This document shows, piece by piece, positions 35,680 to 44,347 of a stretch of 64,000 nucleotides of DNA. The position numbers and the translations under genes are program-made. The notes beneath the pieces were generated by a model. It was not told the origin of the DNA and did not search any database. It saw only the letters and a program-made list of their open reading frames with translations. The DNA is from Verrucomicrobiaceae bacterium. Its GTDB lineage: Bacteria; Verrucomicrobiota; Verrucomicrobiia; Verrucomicrobiales; Verrucomicrobiaceae. Every line of letters starts with the position of its first letter. Positions within the stretch are counted from its first letter, which is position 1. The stretch lies in contig JABTUN010000002.1 of assembly GCA_015075365.1 (NCBI GenBank), positions 992,001 to 1,056,000 on the forward strand, written 5' to 3'.

Positions 35680-35755
35680 CCTGAAAAGTCACGGTCTGCC
35701 TGCGCCACGCGCCACAGGCAGGCCTTTGCAGAACCACCTCCATCCAAAACAAATC

Positions 35756-35998
35756 ATGAAAACAATCACTGGCATCCTGGTCACCACCACGCTCTTCATT
35801 CTCGCATCCTGCTCCACGACAGGCGGTGCGAAACCCTACCCCTTCGACGTTTGCATCGTCAGCGGAAACAAACTCGGCAGCATGGGAACGCCCGTCACAA
35901 AGGTCCATGACGGCCAGCAGTTGAAATTCTGCTGCGAACCCTGCGTCGATGAGTTCAACGAGAATCCTGCAAAATTCATGGCGAAGCTGCCGAAGTAA
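35756..35998 (+). CDS. Small lipoprotein with YPxxVC...CCxPC motif
   Basis: 80 residues from the ATG at 35756 with lipobox ILASC. The mature domain YPFDVCIVSGNKLGSMG, VTKVHDGQQLKFCCEPC, DEFNENPAKF has three functional Cys (one in VC, CC pair and PC), resembling YHS/TRASH-like metal-binding folds. It is a clear paralogue of the protein at 40279-40542. Copper binding is inferred from the neighbourhood. Confidence 0.75.
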   Translation: MKTITGILVTTTLFILASCSTTGGAKPYPFDVCIVSGNKLGSMGTPVTKVHDGQQLKFCCEPCVDEFNENPAKFMAKLPK

Positions 35999-36075
35999 GG
36001 ACTCAATCCCTGTGCTCGCGCGCAAAACCATCCAAGTTTTCCACACAGGCGAACGTGTCATCGTCACCAGCCGAA

Positions 36076-37184
36076 ATGAATCACCTTCTTCTCCTCCTGC
36101 TATTGCTGCCTTTGTCATTACCAGGCCAGGTGCGCGTCGAAACGCTGCCTGAGCCTGGCATTCAACCACAGGTTGTCCTCTCTTCGTCCGGCGTTGTCCA
36201 TTTGGTTTATCTCCTGGGTGATCCCAAGGCATGCGACATCCGCCACGCCACACGAAGGCTGGAGGATGGCGCATGGAGCACCCCGGTCACGGTGAACAGC
36301 GAGCCACGCTCCGCCATCGCCACGGGCACCATCCGTGGGGCGCAGATCGCTCTCGGAAAAACGGCAGCGTGCAGGTCATCTGGAATGGCAATACCGGTGG
36401 CAAGAAGGAGCTGATGATGCGTGCTCCGCTGCTGCATGCCCGGCTTCAACCCGGCGCGAAAGCCTTCAGCGCACAGCAGGATCTGATGGGGGACACCACC
36501 GCTCTGGATGGCGGCGCCTCCATCGCCGCGAATGACCAGGGCCACGTCAGCGTCGTCTGGCATGCCGCGCCTGCCGGGACGCAGGGAGAAGCCAGCCGCC
36601 TCGTCTTTGCACGCTCCTCCACCGATGATGGCCGCACCTTTTCAATTCCGCAGCCCCTGAATCAGCAAACGCCCGGGGTTTGCGCCTGCTGCTCTCTCCG
36701 CGCGCATTTGGCAGCCGATGACACGCTGTCCGTTCTCTACCGTGGTGCGCCTGAACCGATGTCGCGTGGCATGGTCCTGCTCATCCACAGGGCCGGACGC
36801 AGCACCCTGACGCCACTGGACGACTGGCGTGTGGCCATGTGCCCCATGAGCAGCGCCAGTCTGCTGCCCGCCAGCCCATCGCTTCGTGCCGCCTGGGAAA
36901 ATGACGGCCGGATCATCCTGGCTCAGTTGGGGGCTTCCGCGACTTCAGGACAGAAAATCGGGCCCAAAAACGCCAAACATCCCGCGCTGGCCCTGAACAC
37001 AAGACAGCAACTGCTCATTGCGAGCGTCATCGGCTCAGGCTGGAACAAGGCTGGCACGTTGCACTGGGACTTGCTGGATCAGGCAGGGCGGGTCTCGAGC
37101 TCCGGAGACGGGGGAAAGCTCCCGCTGTGGAGCTTTCCCGCCGCCTATGCATGTCCAGATGGCAGTTTTGTCATCCTGCACTGA
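36076..37184 (+). pseudogene. BNR/sialidase-like secreted protein with a frameshift
   Basis: The signal peptide starts at 36076 (MNHLLLLLLLLPLSLPGQ) and a beta-propeller-like N-terminus runs in frame to about 36361 (IRGAQIALGK). The continuation (NGSVQVIWNGNTGGKKELMM...) lies in another frame and runs to 37184. The break is at the A5 run 36357-36361: one extra A would restore IALGKNGSVQVIWNG. Restored length is about 370 residues, with Asp-box-like BNR segments and a CACC motif. It could be a real frameshift or a sequencing error. Lies within the copper island between the Cys lipoproteins and the sigma factor. Confidence 0.75.
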
Positions 37185-37206
37185 TGCGTTGCCAAGGCGA
37201 ATCACC

Positions 37207-37725
37207 TCAACCGCAGTCGCAATCCAGGCAGCCGTGCGTGGCGCAGGCACGGCAAGTGAGCTCCACCTGCTCGCGCAGTTTGCGGCGGGCACGCAGCAGG
37301 CGCACGTTGAGCGTGTTCACACGCTCGTTGGCCGCCGCGGCGATCTCCGTGGGTGATTCGCCGCCGAGATCCACACGGCGGAGCAGCTCCGCGTCACCTG
37401 CTGGCAGCTCGGGCAGCAGTCGCAGCACACACTGGCAGATGGCTTTTTCATCCTCGAGCGATGGCGACTCCGGCCACTGCTGCGCGAACTTTTCCAGAGC
37501 GGTGTCACGCGTCGTTTTCCGACGATGTGCATCAATGATGGCATGACGCAGCACACGGTAGAACCAGGTGACGACGCCTTCGGCATCCTCGGGCACGTTT
37601 TCCGCCTTCATGGCCTTGAGCAGGCATTCCTGCACGATGTCCGCGGCCAGTTCCGGGTCGCCGGTGCGGGAACGGACAAAGCCCACGAAGGCATCGAGCT
37701 GGGCAATCAACGGATCGGCGTTCAT
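37207..37725 (-). CDS. ECF-type RNA polymerase sigma factor with C-terminal Cys-rich tail
   Basis: 172 residues: sigma region 2 (VRSRTGDPELAADIVQECLLKAM, VTWFYRVLRHAIIDAHRR) and region 4 (LPELPAGDAELLRRVDLGGESPTEIA, NVRLLRARRKLREQV). The last 15 residues, CRACATHGCLDCDCG, hold five Cys and one His (from about residue 158). This architecture matches CorE-type ECF sigma factors, whose Cys tail senses copper or cadmium directly, with no anti-sigma. No anti-sigma gene is adjacent. It is divergent from the copper ATPase, 111 bases away. Confidence 0.88.
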   Translation of the reverse strand: MNADPLIAQLDAFVGFVRSRTGDPELAADIVQECLLKAMKAENVPEDAEGVVTWFYRVLRHAIIDAHRRKTTRDTALEKFAQQWPESPSLEDEKAICQCVLRLLPELPAGDAELLRRVDLGGESPTEIAAAANERVNTLNVRLLRARRKLREQVELTCRACATHGCLDCDCG

Positions 37726-37762
37726 ATTGCCAAAATACGCGGGGAGCGCGGCGATTTCATGC

Positions 37763-37788
37763 TGTAACAGATTTCAGGCTCGCGCGTG
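37763..37788 (+). promoter_or_regulatory. Putative ECF-sigma promoter of the copper ATPase
   Basis: TGTAAC (37763-37768), 16 bases, then CGTG (37785-37788), 48 bases before the ATPase ATG. Same pattern and spacing as at 32692-32717. It lies in the divergent region shared with the sigma factor gene; no copy in the opposite orientation was seen, so autoregulation is not evident. Confidence 0.45.
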
Positions 37789-37836
37789 AGCGATTCATGA
37801 AGGCCTCAACGGTCCGACTCACAACTCATCCCCATC

Positions 37837-40221
37837 ATGAAAAGCCATTCGTCCCCATCCTGCTGTCACAGCCAGCCGAAAACACCTGCGCCAAGCTGCT
37901 GCCATGCCACGCCCGCCCACGAAACACACGCCTGCCACGCGCATGGTCACCACCCTGACGCGCAAGTGAAGCCTTCCGCCACGGCGAAGTATTTTTGCCC
38001 GATGTGCCCCGGCGTGGAATCCGACAAACCGGGCATCTGCCCAAAGTGCGGCATGGCGCTGGAGCGTAATCCGGCCTGGAAGCCGAAGGCAAAAACCATC
38101 TACACCTGCCCGATGCATCCCGATGTGCGGCAGGATCATCCAGGCACGTGCCCCAAGTGCGGCATGGCCCTGGACCCGATGACGGTCACCGAGAGCGAGG
38201 AGGCGGACGACCAGGCGGAGCTGCGTGACATGACACGACGGTTCAAACTGAGCGCGCTGCTGACGCTGCCCGTCTTTGTCACCGCCATGGCGCACCTCGT
38301 GCCTGCGTTGAGCCACGCGGAGTGGGCGAACGGCACGGTGGCGCGCTGGATGCAGCTCATCCTGGCGACCCCGGTGGTGCTCTGGGCCGGATGGCCGTTC
38401 TTTGAGCGTGCGTGGATTTCCCTGCGGCATCGCAGCATGAACATGTTCACGCTCATCGCGCTGGGGGTCGGCTCGGCCTACGCGTTCAGCCTTGCAGCCA
38501 TGCTGACGCCCGGGTTGTTCCCCGAATCGCTCGAAGACATGCATGGCCGGCTGCCTCTGTATTTCGAGGCAGCGGCCGTGATCATCGTGCTGGTGTTGCT
38601 CGGGCAGGTGCTGGAGCTGCGGGCGCGGGCGCGCACGGGCAGTGCGATCCAAGAACTGCTGGGCCTGCAGCCCAAAACCGCGCGGCTCGTCACGCCTGAG
38701 GGCGATGTGGATGTGGCGCTCGATGCCGTGCAGGCCGGGCAGCGCCTGCGTGTGCGTCCCGGGGAAAAAATTCCCGTGGATGGCGTGGTGATCGAGGGCA
38801 GCAGCCAGGTGGACGAATCCATGCTCACTGGCGAGCCCGATCCTGTGGAGAAAACCGCCGGCGCCGGGGTGACGGGCGGCACGCTGAACCAGCGCGGCAG
38901 CCTGCTGGTGCAGGCGAAGAAGGTCGGCGCGGACACCATGCTGGCGCAGATCGTCCAATTGGTCGGCGAGGCGCAGCGCAGCCGCGCCCCGATCCAGGCT
39001 CTGGCGGACAAGGTGGCGGCGTGGTTTGTGCCTGCGGTGCTGGTCGCGGCAGCGGTCACCTTTGCGCTCTGGCTGTGGCTTGGGCCGCAGCCTTCGCTGG
39101 CCTATGCCATCGCCAATGCGGTCGCGGTTTTGATCATCGCCTGTCCCTGTGCGCTCGGACTCGCCACGCCGATGAGCGTGATGGTCGGCATCGGTCGTGG
39201 TGCGAAGATGGGTGTGCTGATCCGCCAGGCGGAAGCCATCGAGAAGCTGGCCGCGCTGAACATGCTGGCGGTGGACAAAACCGGCACGCTCACGCTCGGC
39301 AAACCCGAGGTGACCGAGGTTCTCCTGGCGCCGCAAAGGCATCTTGATATCGACGCCGCGCTTCGTCTGGCGGCGGCTTTGGAGCGTCATAGCGAGCATC
39401 CGCTGGCTTATGCCGTGGTCCAGGCGGCCGAGAAAAAGAAGCTCGCTCTGCCTGAGGTGCCCGACTTTCAGTCCGCGCCGGCAGCGGGCGTCAGCGGCAG
39501 GGTGGATGGCCAGACGGTGGTGGTCGGCAAGGTGGACTTTCTGCGCGAGCAGGGTGTCGAAAACCTCGGCGTCCTCGAAGCACTGGCGACTCCACATCAA
39601 GGCGAAGGCAAGTCGGCCATCTTTCTTGCCGTGGACCGGCAGGCAGCGGCGGTCATCGTCGTGAGCGACCCCATCAAGCCCACCACGCCCGAGGCGCTGG
39701 CCCAGCTTCGTGCGCTTGGCATCTCGGTGGTCATGCTCACGGGCGACAACGAACGCACGGCGAAACGCATCGCGAACACACTGGGCATCGAGCGCTTTCA
39801 TGCCGGGGTCACCCCGCAGGAGAAGCACATGTTCATCAGCTCGATGAAACGTCCCGGCGCCGTCGTCGGCATGGCCGGCGATGGCATCAATGACGCGCCC
39901 GCGCTGGCGGAAGCTGACGTCGGCATCGCCATGGGCACGGGCACGGACATCGCGATGGAAACCGCGCCTGTGACCCTCGTGCGCGGCGACCTGCGCGGCA
40001 TCGTCCACGCCATTCAGCTTGGCCGTGCGATGATGCGGAACATCCGGCAGAACCTTGCCTTTGCCTTCCTTTACAACGCGCTCGGCATTCCCGTCGCCGC
40101 TGGCCTGCTCTACCCCAGCCTCGGCGTGCTGCTCAGCCCGATGATCGCTGGCGCCGCGATGAGCCTCAGCTCCGTCTCCGTCATCGCCAATGCCCTCCGG
40201 CTGCGCCGGTTCCAATCCTGA
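37837..40221 (+). CDS. copA: Cu(I)-exporting P-type ATPase
   Basis: 794 residues. The N-terminus is Cys/His-rich (SCC, SCCH, HACHAHGHH) then holds two heavy-metal-binding HMBD motifs, YFCPMCPGV...CPKCGM (52-73) and YTCPMHPDV...CPKCGM (89-110), instead of HMA domains. Six to eight TM helices, the transport motif CPC (436-438) in ACPCALGLATP, the phosphorylated Asp in DKTGTLT (D480), TGES-like LTGEPDPVE, the HP motif SEHPLA and GDGINDAPAL. All are intact. Exports Cu(I) from the cytoplasm to the periplasm, where the oxidase at 33200 would act. Confidence 0.95.
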   Translation: MKSHSSPSCCHSQPKTPAPSCCHATPAHETHACHAHGHHPDAQVKPSATAKYFCPMCPGVESDKPGICPKCGMALERNPAWKPKAKTIYTCPMHPDVRQDHPGTCPKCGMALDPMTVTESEEADDQAELRDMTRRFKLSALLTLPVFVTAMAHLVPALSHAEWANGTVARWMQLILATPVVLWAGWPFFERAWISLRHRSMNMFTLIALGVGSAYAFSLAAMLTPGLFPESLEDMHGRLPLYFEAAAVIIVLVLLGQVLELRARARTGSAIQELLGLQPKTARLVTPEGDVDVALDAVQAGQRLRVRPGEKIPVDGVVIEGSSQVDESMLTGEPDPVEKTAGAGVTGGTLNQRGSLLVQAKKVGADTMLAQIVQLVGEAQRSRAPIQALADKVAAWFVPAVLVAAAVTFALWLWLGPQPSLAYAIANAVAVLIIACPCALGLATPMSVMVGIGRGAKMGVLIRQAEAIEKLAALNMLAVDKTGTLTLGKPEVTEVLLAPQRHLDIDAALRLAAALERHSEHPLAYAVVQAAEKKKLALPEVPDFQSAPAAGVSGRVDGQTVVVGKVDFLREQGVENLGVLEALATPHQGEGKSAIFLAVDRQAAAVIVVSDPIKPTTPEALAQLRALGISVVMLTGDNERTAKRIANTLGIERFHAGVTPQEKHMFISSMKRPGAVVGMAGDGINDAPALAEADVGIAMGTGTDIAMETAPVTLVRGDLRGIVHAIQLGRAMMRNIRQNLAFAFLYNALGIPVAAGLLYPSLGVLLSPMIAGAAMSLSSVSVIANALRLRRFQS

Positions 40222-40278
40222 CCTGCCTCACCACTCATTCCCACCCCAAAACCAAACCCACACTCCAAATAACCCATC

Positions 40279-40542
40279 ATGAAAACCATGCTCAACGAAC
40301 TCCTCGCCGTCGCCGCCATGAGCGCCGCGCTCCTGCTCCTCAACCTGCCCTCTCCGGCCCGCGCGGCCGAGGTCCAGCCCTACCCCCTCCAAGTCTGCCT
40401 CGTCACGGGCAACGAACTCGGCAGCATGGGCAAGGTCGTCACCAAGGTGCATGACCGGCAGGAGGTGAAGCTCTGCTGCAAGCCGTGCGTGAAGAAGTTC
40501 GATGCCAATCCGGCGAAATACCTGTCCAAGCTCGGCAAATAA
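40279..40542 (+). CDS. Small secreted protein paralogous to the lipoprotein at 35756
   Basis: 87 residues with a long signal peptide or anchor (LLAVAAMSAALLLLNLPSPARA). The mature part YPLQVCLVTGNELGSMG, VTKVHDRQEVKLCCKPC, KKFDANPAKYL repeats the motif order of the protein at 35756-35998. It lacks a lipobox, so it would be soluble or held by the N-terminal helix. Follows copA by 57 bases and precedes a terminator, so it ends the operon. Confidence 0.8.
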   Translation: MKTMLNELLAVAAMSAALLLLNLPSPARAAEVQPYPLQVCLVTGNELGSMGKVVTKVHDRQEVKLCCKPCVKKFDANPAKYLSKLGK

Positions 40543-40564
40543 TCCCGCTCCAAAAGCATCCGTT

Positions 40565-40595
40565 GCCCTCCAGCCCCTCGCTGGCGGGCATTTTT
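40565..40595 (+). terminator. Intrinsic terminator ending the copper operon
   Basis: GCCCTCCAGC (40565-40574) pairs with GCTGGCGGGC (40580-40589) with one mismatch, loop of five, then ATTTTT. Confidence 0.75.
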
Positions 40596-40715
40596 AATGC
40601 ATCCGTGCCGCGTGTGTTGCAGTCAGACGATTCGTCGAAATAAAATGCCCGCGCGTGGCCACATCCTGGCTGCATCGCGACGGATCCTCTCCACTTTGCC
40701 GCCATCACCGTCTCC

Positions 40716-41396
40716 ATGTTCGACCAGCTCATCTTTCACCACGATCCCGCTCCGCACGATGGCGCATGGAACATGGCCGCGGACCAGGCCTGGCTGGAGA
40801 TGAGCCCCTTGCCAGTGCTTCGCGTGTATCGCTGGGAACAGCCCACCGTGACGATCGGCTACGCCCAAAGCCTGCCAAAGCTCGCAGCCGCACTGCCCGG
40901 TTGGCCCGTCGTGCGGCGCTGGACCGGAGGAGGCGTCGTGCTGCATGAAAACGATTTCACCTACTCTGTCATCGTGCCCGGCGGCCATCCGTGGGCGGAG
41001 ACACGACCGCTCGACAGCTACCAGCTCATTCACGACTCGCTCGCGCGAGCGCTCGTGGACGCGGGCTTTGCGGGATGCCGCCTCGCAGGGCCGGAGGATT
41101 TGATCGAGAACCCATTCTGCTTCGTCGCGCCCGCGCTGCATGATGTCGTGCGTGGAAAGATGAAAATCGCCGGGGCAGGACAGCGGCGTGGCAAGCTGGG
41201 CCTGCTGCATCAAGGCAGCGTGCAGCAGGTGGCGCTGAAGGACGACTTCTGGCCACGGTGGGCCGCACAGATGGCTGGAACGGTGCTCTTGCAGCCGGAC
41301 ATGCTGCCCGGAATGCCCGAACGCGTGCATGAGCTCACGGAGAAGCGCTACCGGCTGTCCTCGTGGCTCGACGAACGGGAGGACGAACTGAAATGA
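40716..41396 (+). CDS. Lipoate-protein ligase A family protein
   Basis: 226 residues. VVRRWTGGGVVLHENDFTYSV is the RRxTGGGxVxH nucleotide/lipoyl site of LplA/LipM family enzymes. The Lys needed for adenylate (GKMKIAGAGQRR) and QGSV follow. It transfers lipoyl or octanoyl groups to E2 subunits. Only the N-terminal catalytic domain is present. The next gene overlaps its stop codon. Confidence 0.85.
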   Translation: MFDQLIFHHDPAPHDGAWNMAADQAWLEMSPLPVLRVYRWEQPTVTIGYAQSLPKLAAALPGWPVVRRWTGGGVVLHENDFTYSVIVPGGHPWAETRPLDSYQLIHDSLARALVDAGFAGCRLAGPEDLIENPFCFVAPALHDVVRGKMKIAGAGQRRGKLGLLHQGSVQQVALKDDFWPRWAAQMAGTVLLQPDMLPGMPERVHELTEKRYRLSSWLDEREDELK

Positions 41397-41734
41397 CCCG
41401 CCTCTTTGTCTATGGCACCCTCAAACGCGGACGCGAGAACCACCATTGGCTCGCCGGTCAGCGATTTGTGGCCGAAGCGCGCACCGCGCCGGGTTACCGC
41501 ATGTTCGATCTTGGTGGTTACCCGGGCCTCGTTCGCGATGCAGGTGGTCTTTCCATCGAAGGTGAGATTTGGGAGGTGGACGAACCCGGACTGGCCCGCC
41601 TCGACATCCTGGAAGACATTGAGGGTGGCGAGTACGAGCGCGTGCTGATCGACCTTGATGACGGCAGCCGCGTGGAAGGCTATCTGTACCTGCGAGATGT
41701 TCGTGGGAGGCAGGACTGCGGCGCGAGTTGGTGA
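41393..41734 (+). CDS. Gamma-glutamylcyclotransferase-like protein
   Basis: 113 residues from the ATG at 41393, which overlaps the preceding stop codon (ATGA), indicating translational coupling. LFVYGTLKRGRENHHWL is the GGCT-fold opening, with the conserved EG-type segment (SIEGEIWEV) and LDxxEGGEYERV near the end. Probably a small metabolic repair enzyme; exact substrate unknown. Confidence 0.85.
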   Translation: MTRLFVYGTLKRGRENHHWLAGQRFVAEARTAPGYRMFDLGGYPGLVRDAGGLSIEGEIWEVDEPGLARLDILEDIEGGEYERVLIDLDDGSRVEGYLYLRDVRGRQDCGASW

Positions 41735-41812
41735 GGAAAGCTGAATGGCCTTGCCTCAGGGCTACGTTTTGTGGTTCCATCCGATCCTCTTCACCCGTAA
41801 CCCACCACCACC

Positions 41813-42532
41813 ATGAACCGACGCGCCTTCCTCACCACGACCGCCACCGCCGCCGCAGGCTCCCTTCTCGTCCCCGCCGCCTCGCAGGCCGCCATCGACC
41901 TCACCCAGGCCGCGCTGCCTTACGCACCGGAGGCGCTGGAGCCGCACATCGACGCCCTGACGATGGGCATCCACCACGGCAAGCACCACGCCGCGTATGT
42001 CAAAAACCTCGGTGATGCCCTCAAGGCAGCCAGCATCGCCAAAACCGACGCGGTGGAGCTCATCACTGACCTTTCAGCCATTCCCGAGGCCCAGCGCATG
42101 CTCGTCCGCAACAACGGCGGCGGCCATGTGAACCACACCTGGTTCTGGAAATGGATGGCCCCGGCCGGCAGCGGGCCGAAAGGTCCGGAAGGCAAGCTTG
42201 GCGAGGCCATCCAGAGCGCCTTTGGCAGCATCGACGATTTCAAGAAGGTCTTCGGCGAGGCCGGCACGAAGCGCTTCGGCTCCGGCTGGGCCTGGCTCAT
42301 CGTCACCAAAGACGGGAAGCTCAAGGTCACCTCCACTCCCAATCAGGACAATCCGCTGATGAAAGGCATCATCGAGGAGGAAAATCTCGGCACGCCCATC
42401 CTCGGTCTCGATGTGTGGGAGCACGCCTACTACCTCAAGTATCAAAACAAGCGCCCCGACTACATCGCCGCCTGGTGGAACGTGGTGAACTGGGCGGAAG
42501 TCGCCAAAGGCTACGCCGCCGCCAAGGCTTAA
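41813..42532 (+). CDS. Exported Fe/Mn superoxide dismutase
   Basis: 239 residues. The N-terminal MNRRAFLTTTATAAAGSLLVPAA is a Tat-like signal (RR then a hydrophobic stretch). The SOD fold has metal ligands in HHGKHHAAYV, HVNHTWFW, and DVWEHAYYLKYQN, with RPDYIAAWWNVVNW. Whether it takes Fe or Mn cannot be told safely. Export would place it in the periplasm. Confidence 0.95.
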   Translation: MNRRAFLTTTATAAAGSLLVPAASQAAIDLTQAALPYAPEALEPHIDALTMGIHHGKHHAAYVKNLGDALKAASIAKTDAVELITDLSAIPEAQRMLVRNNGGGHVNHTWFWKWMAPAGSGPKGPEGKLGEAIQSAFGSIDDFKKVFGEAGTKRFGSGWAWLIVTKDGKLKVTSTPNQDNPLMKGIIEEENLGTPILGLDVWEHAYYLKYQNKRPDYIAAWWNVVNWAEVAKGYAAAKA

Positions 42533-42553
42533 ACGCCGTCATTCATCGCGCTC

Positions 42554-43084
42554 ATGACAGGACTCATCGAGGTCAAGCTCACGGAGTTGAACCAGTTGTT
42601 CAACTCCATGGACCCCTCGCCCTTCCATGAGCGCGATCTCGACCACGACGCGGAGGAGTTCATCGTCAGTTGGGCACAGGAGCACCCGCGCCAGCATGAT
42701 CTGAAGCTCGTCGTCCATCTCGCGAAGCGCCCCACCGACACGTCCGACCCGCAAAAGCTCGTGGCTGACTCGGTGGCACACTACTTCGATTATCGCGGTG
42801 CCATGATGCTGAGGGAATTGAAAAAGCTCATGCGCGAGGGCCGCGCCTCCTTCCTCATCGGTCTGCTCTTTCTCGCCATTTGCCAGATTACCGCCACGTT
42901 GCTGTCACCTCCATCGGGAAACTGGCAGACCGTCGCTCGCGAGGGCCTCACCATCATCGGCTGGGTCGCCATGTGGAAGCCGCTCGACATCTATCTTTAC
43001 CGCTGGTGGCCGTTGCTCGCCCTGCGCCGCCTCTACAACCGCCTCGCCCGCATGCCCGTCGAAGTTCGCTGCACCACCTCTTGA
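42554..43084 (+). CDS. Membrane protein of unknown function
   Basis: 176 residues. The N-terminal 95 residues are soluble and acidic. Two hydrophobic segments follow (FLIGLLFLAICQITATLL and LTIIGWVAMWKPLDIYLY), ending in a basic tail. No family recognised. It follows the SOD gene by 21 bases, probably co-transcribed. Confidence 0.65.
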   Translation: MTGLIEVKLTELNQLFNSMDPSPFHERDLDHDAEEFIVSWAQEHPRQHDLKLVVHLAKRPTDTSDPQKLVADSVAHYFDYRGAMMLRELKKLMREGRASFLIGLLFLAICQITATLLSPPSGNWQTVAREGLTIIGWVAMWKPLDIYLYRWWPLLALRRLYNRLARMPVEVRCTTS

Positions 43085-43142
43085 CCTCTGACGTCTCACT
43101 TCTCACATCTAACTTCCGACTCCTCTCCACCCACCTCCACCC

Positions 43143-43520
43143 ATGAAACACTTCCTCATCCTCGCCGCCACTTTCCTCGCTTCCCTCTCCTTCGCCGCTG
43201 ACGCCCCCAAACACGTCAAGGCAGAGGACGCATTCAAACTCATTGCCGCAGGCGGCGTCGTCATCGTCGATGTGCGCACCGCGGACGAATTCAAAGAGGG
43301 CCACATCAAGGGCGCGAAAAACATCGACATCATGGGCGACGAGTTCGAGGCGCAGCTCGCCAAACTAGACAAGACCCAGCCTACCCTCGTCCACTGTCAG
43401 GCCGGCGGCCGCAGCATGCGCGCATTGAAGGTTTTCCAGAAACTCGGCTTCGAAAAGCTCATCCACCTCGACGAAGGCTTCGCCGGCTGGGAAGCCGCGG
43501 GCAAGCCGGTGGAAAAGTGA
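43143..43520 (+). CDS. Periplasmic rhodanese-like protein
   Basis: 125 residues with signal peptide (MKHFLILAATFLASLSFA). A single rhodanese domain with VVIVDVRTADEFKEGHIKGAKNID and the active-site loop VHCQAGGRSMRAL, whose Cys is the persulfide-carrying residue. Single-domain forms transfer sulfane sulfur. Confidence 0.93.
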   Translation: MKHFLILAATFLASLSFAADAPKHVKAEDAFKLIAAGGVVIVDVRTADEFKEGHIKGAKNIDIMGDEFEAQLAKLDKTQPTLVHCQAGGRSMRALKVFQKLGFEKLIHLDEGFAGWEAAGKPVEK

Positions 43521-43559
43521 CCGTAGCCCGTTGTTTGACAGGCTGGGGATTCCCGCCTC

Positions 43560-44204
43560 TCAGACTGGCAGGGGCGGTTGGAAGTTGAGCAGTTCGATCT
43601 CGACGGCGTGCTTTTTCTCCGGCTGCACCTCCACGACGGAGATGGAACCGTATTCGATGTTGAAATGGGCCATGCGCATCAGCGGCATGTCCAGCAGCAG
43701 TGCCAGCATGACGCGGATGATGCCGCCGTGGCAGAAGACGGCCACTCGCTGATGCGGATGACCGGCCAGGATTTGCTGCGCGCAGGCACCCACGCGTGAC
43801 TTGATCTCCTCCACTGGCTCCCCGTGCGGGATGCCGTCATTCTCGATGATCTCCAGCCAGTCAAAGGCGCTGACGCCGAAAATCGACTGCACCTCGTCCC
43901 AGCGGTGACCGGTCCAGTCGCCGAAATCCACCTCCCGCAGACCGTCGAGGAACATAGGCGTCATGCCACGCGCCTCCGCGGCGGGTGCCAGCGTCTGGCG
44001 CACGCGCCGCATGGGACTGGCGTAGATGGCGTCCAGTTTCGTGTCGCCGAGCCACATCTTCGCCGCCTCGGCCTGACGCTGCCCGAGCGCGGACAGTTCC
44101 ATGTCGATGCGCGATCCGCCAAAGACCTTGTGATAGCGCTCCGCCACCTCGCCATGGCGGATGAGATAGATCTGCGTGGGATGGTTTGGAAGATGGAGCT
44201 TCAT
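43560..44204 (-). CDS. Histidine phosphatase family protein (phosphoglycerate mutase-like)
   Basis: 214 residues from the ATG at 44204, just before the catalytic motif; longer starts would add a non-conserved N-terminus. YLIRHGEVA carries the phospho-acceptor His, with ASPMRRVRQT, LREVDFGDWTG and VAVFCHGGIIRVML giving the second catalytic His. Similar to CobC-type or broad-specificity phosphatases; substrate unknown. Confidence 0.9.
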   Translation of the reverse strand: MKLHLPNHPTQIYLIRHGEVAERYHKVFGGSRIDMELSALGQRQAEAAKMWLGDTKLDAIYASPMRRVRQTLAPAAEARGMTPMFLDGLREVDFGDWTGHRWDEVQSIFGVSAFDWLEIIENDGIPHGEPVEEIKSRVGACAQQILAGHPHQRVAVFCHGGIIRVMLALLLDMPLMRMAHFNIEYGSISVVEVQPEKKHAVEIELLNFQPPLPV

Positions 44205-44347
44205 GCTAAGGCTGAAAAACGCTCCCTGCTGGAACACGGCGCTCTTTTCAAGCACAACCACCACATCCAGCCCATCAAAGCAAAGCCGCCCACCGAATCC
44301 AAAGAACCGTCCCAAACGCATCTCACCTGCCTTTCCCACGCCTTCTA

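Noticed and set aside
35690..35725. CTGCCTG/CAGGCAG stem between the two lipoprotein genes as a terminator
   Set aside because: Loop of twelve and only three T after it; too weak to call.
37819..40215. A 798-codon minus-strand open frame
   Set aside because: Exact shadow of the copper ATPase, whose motifs are all in place.
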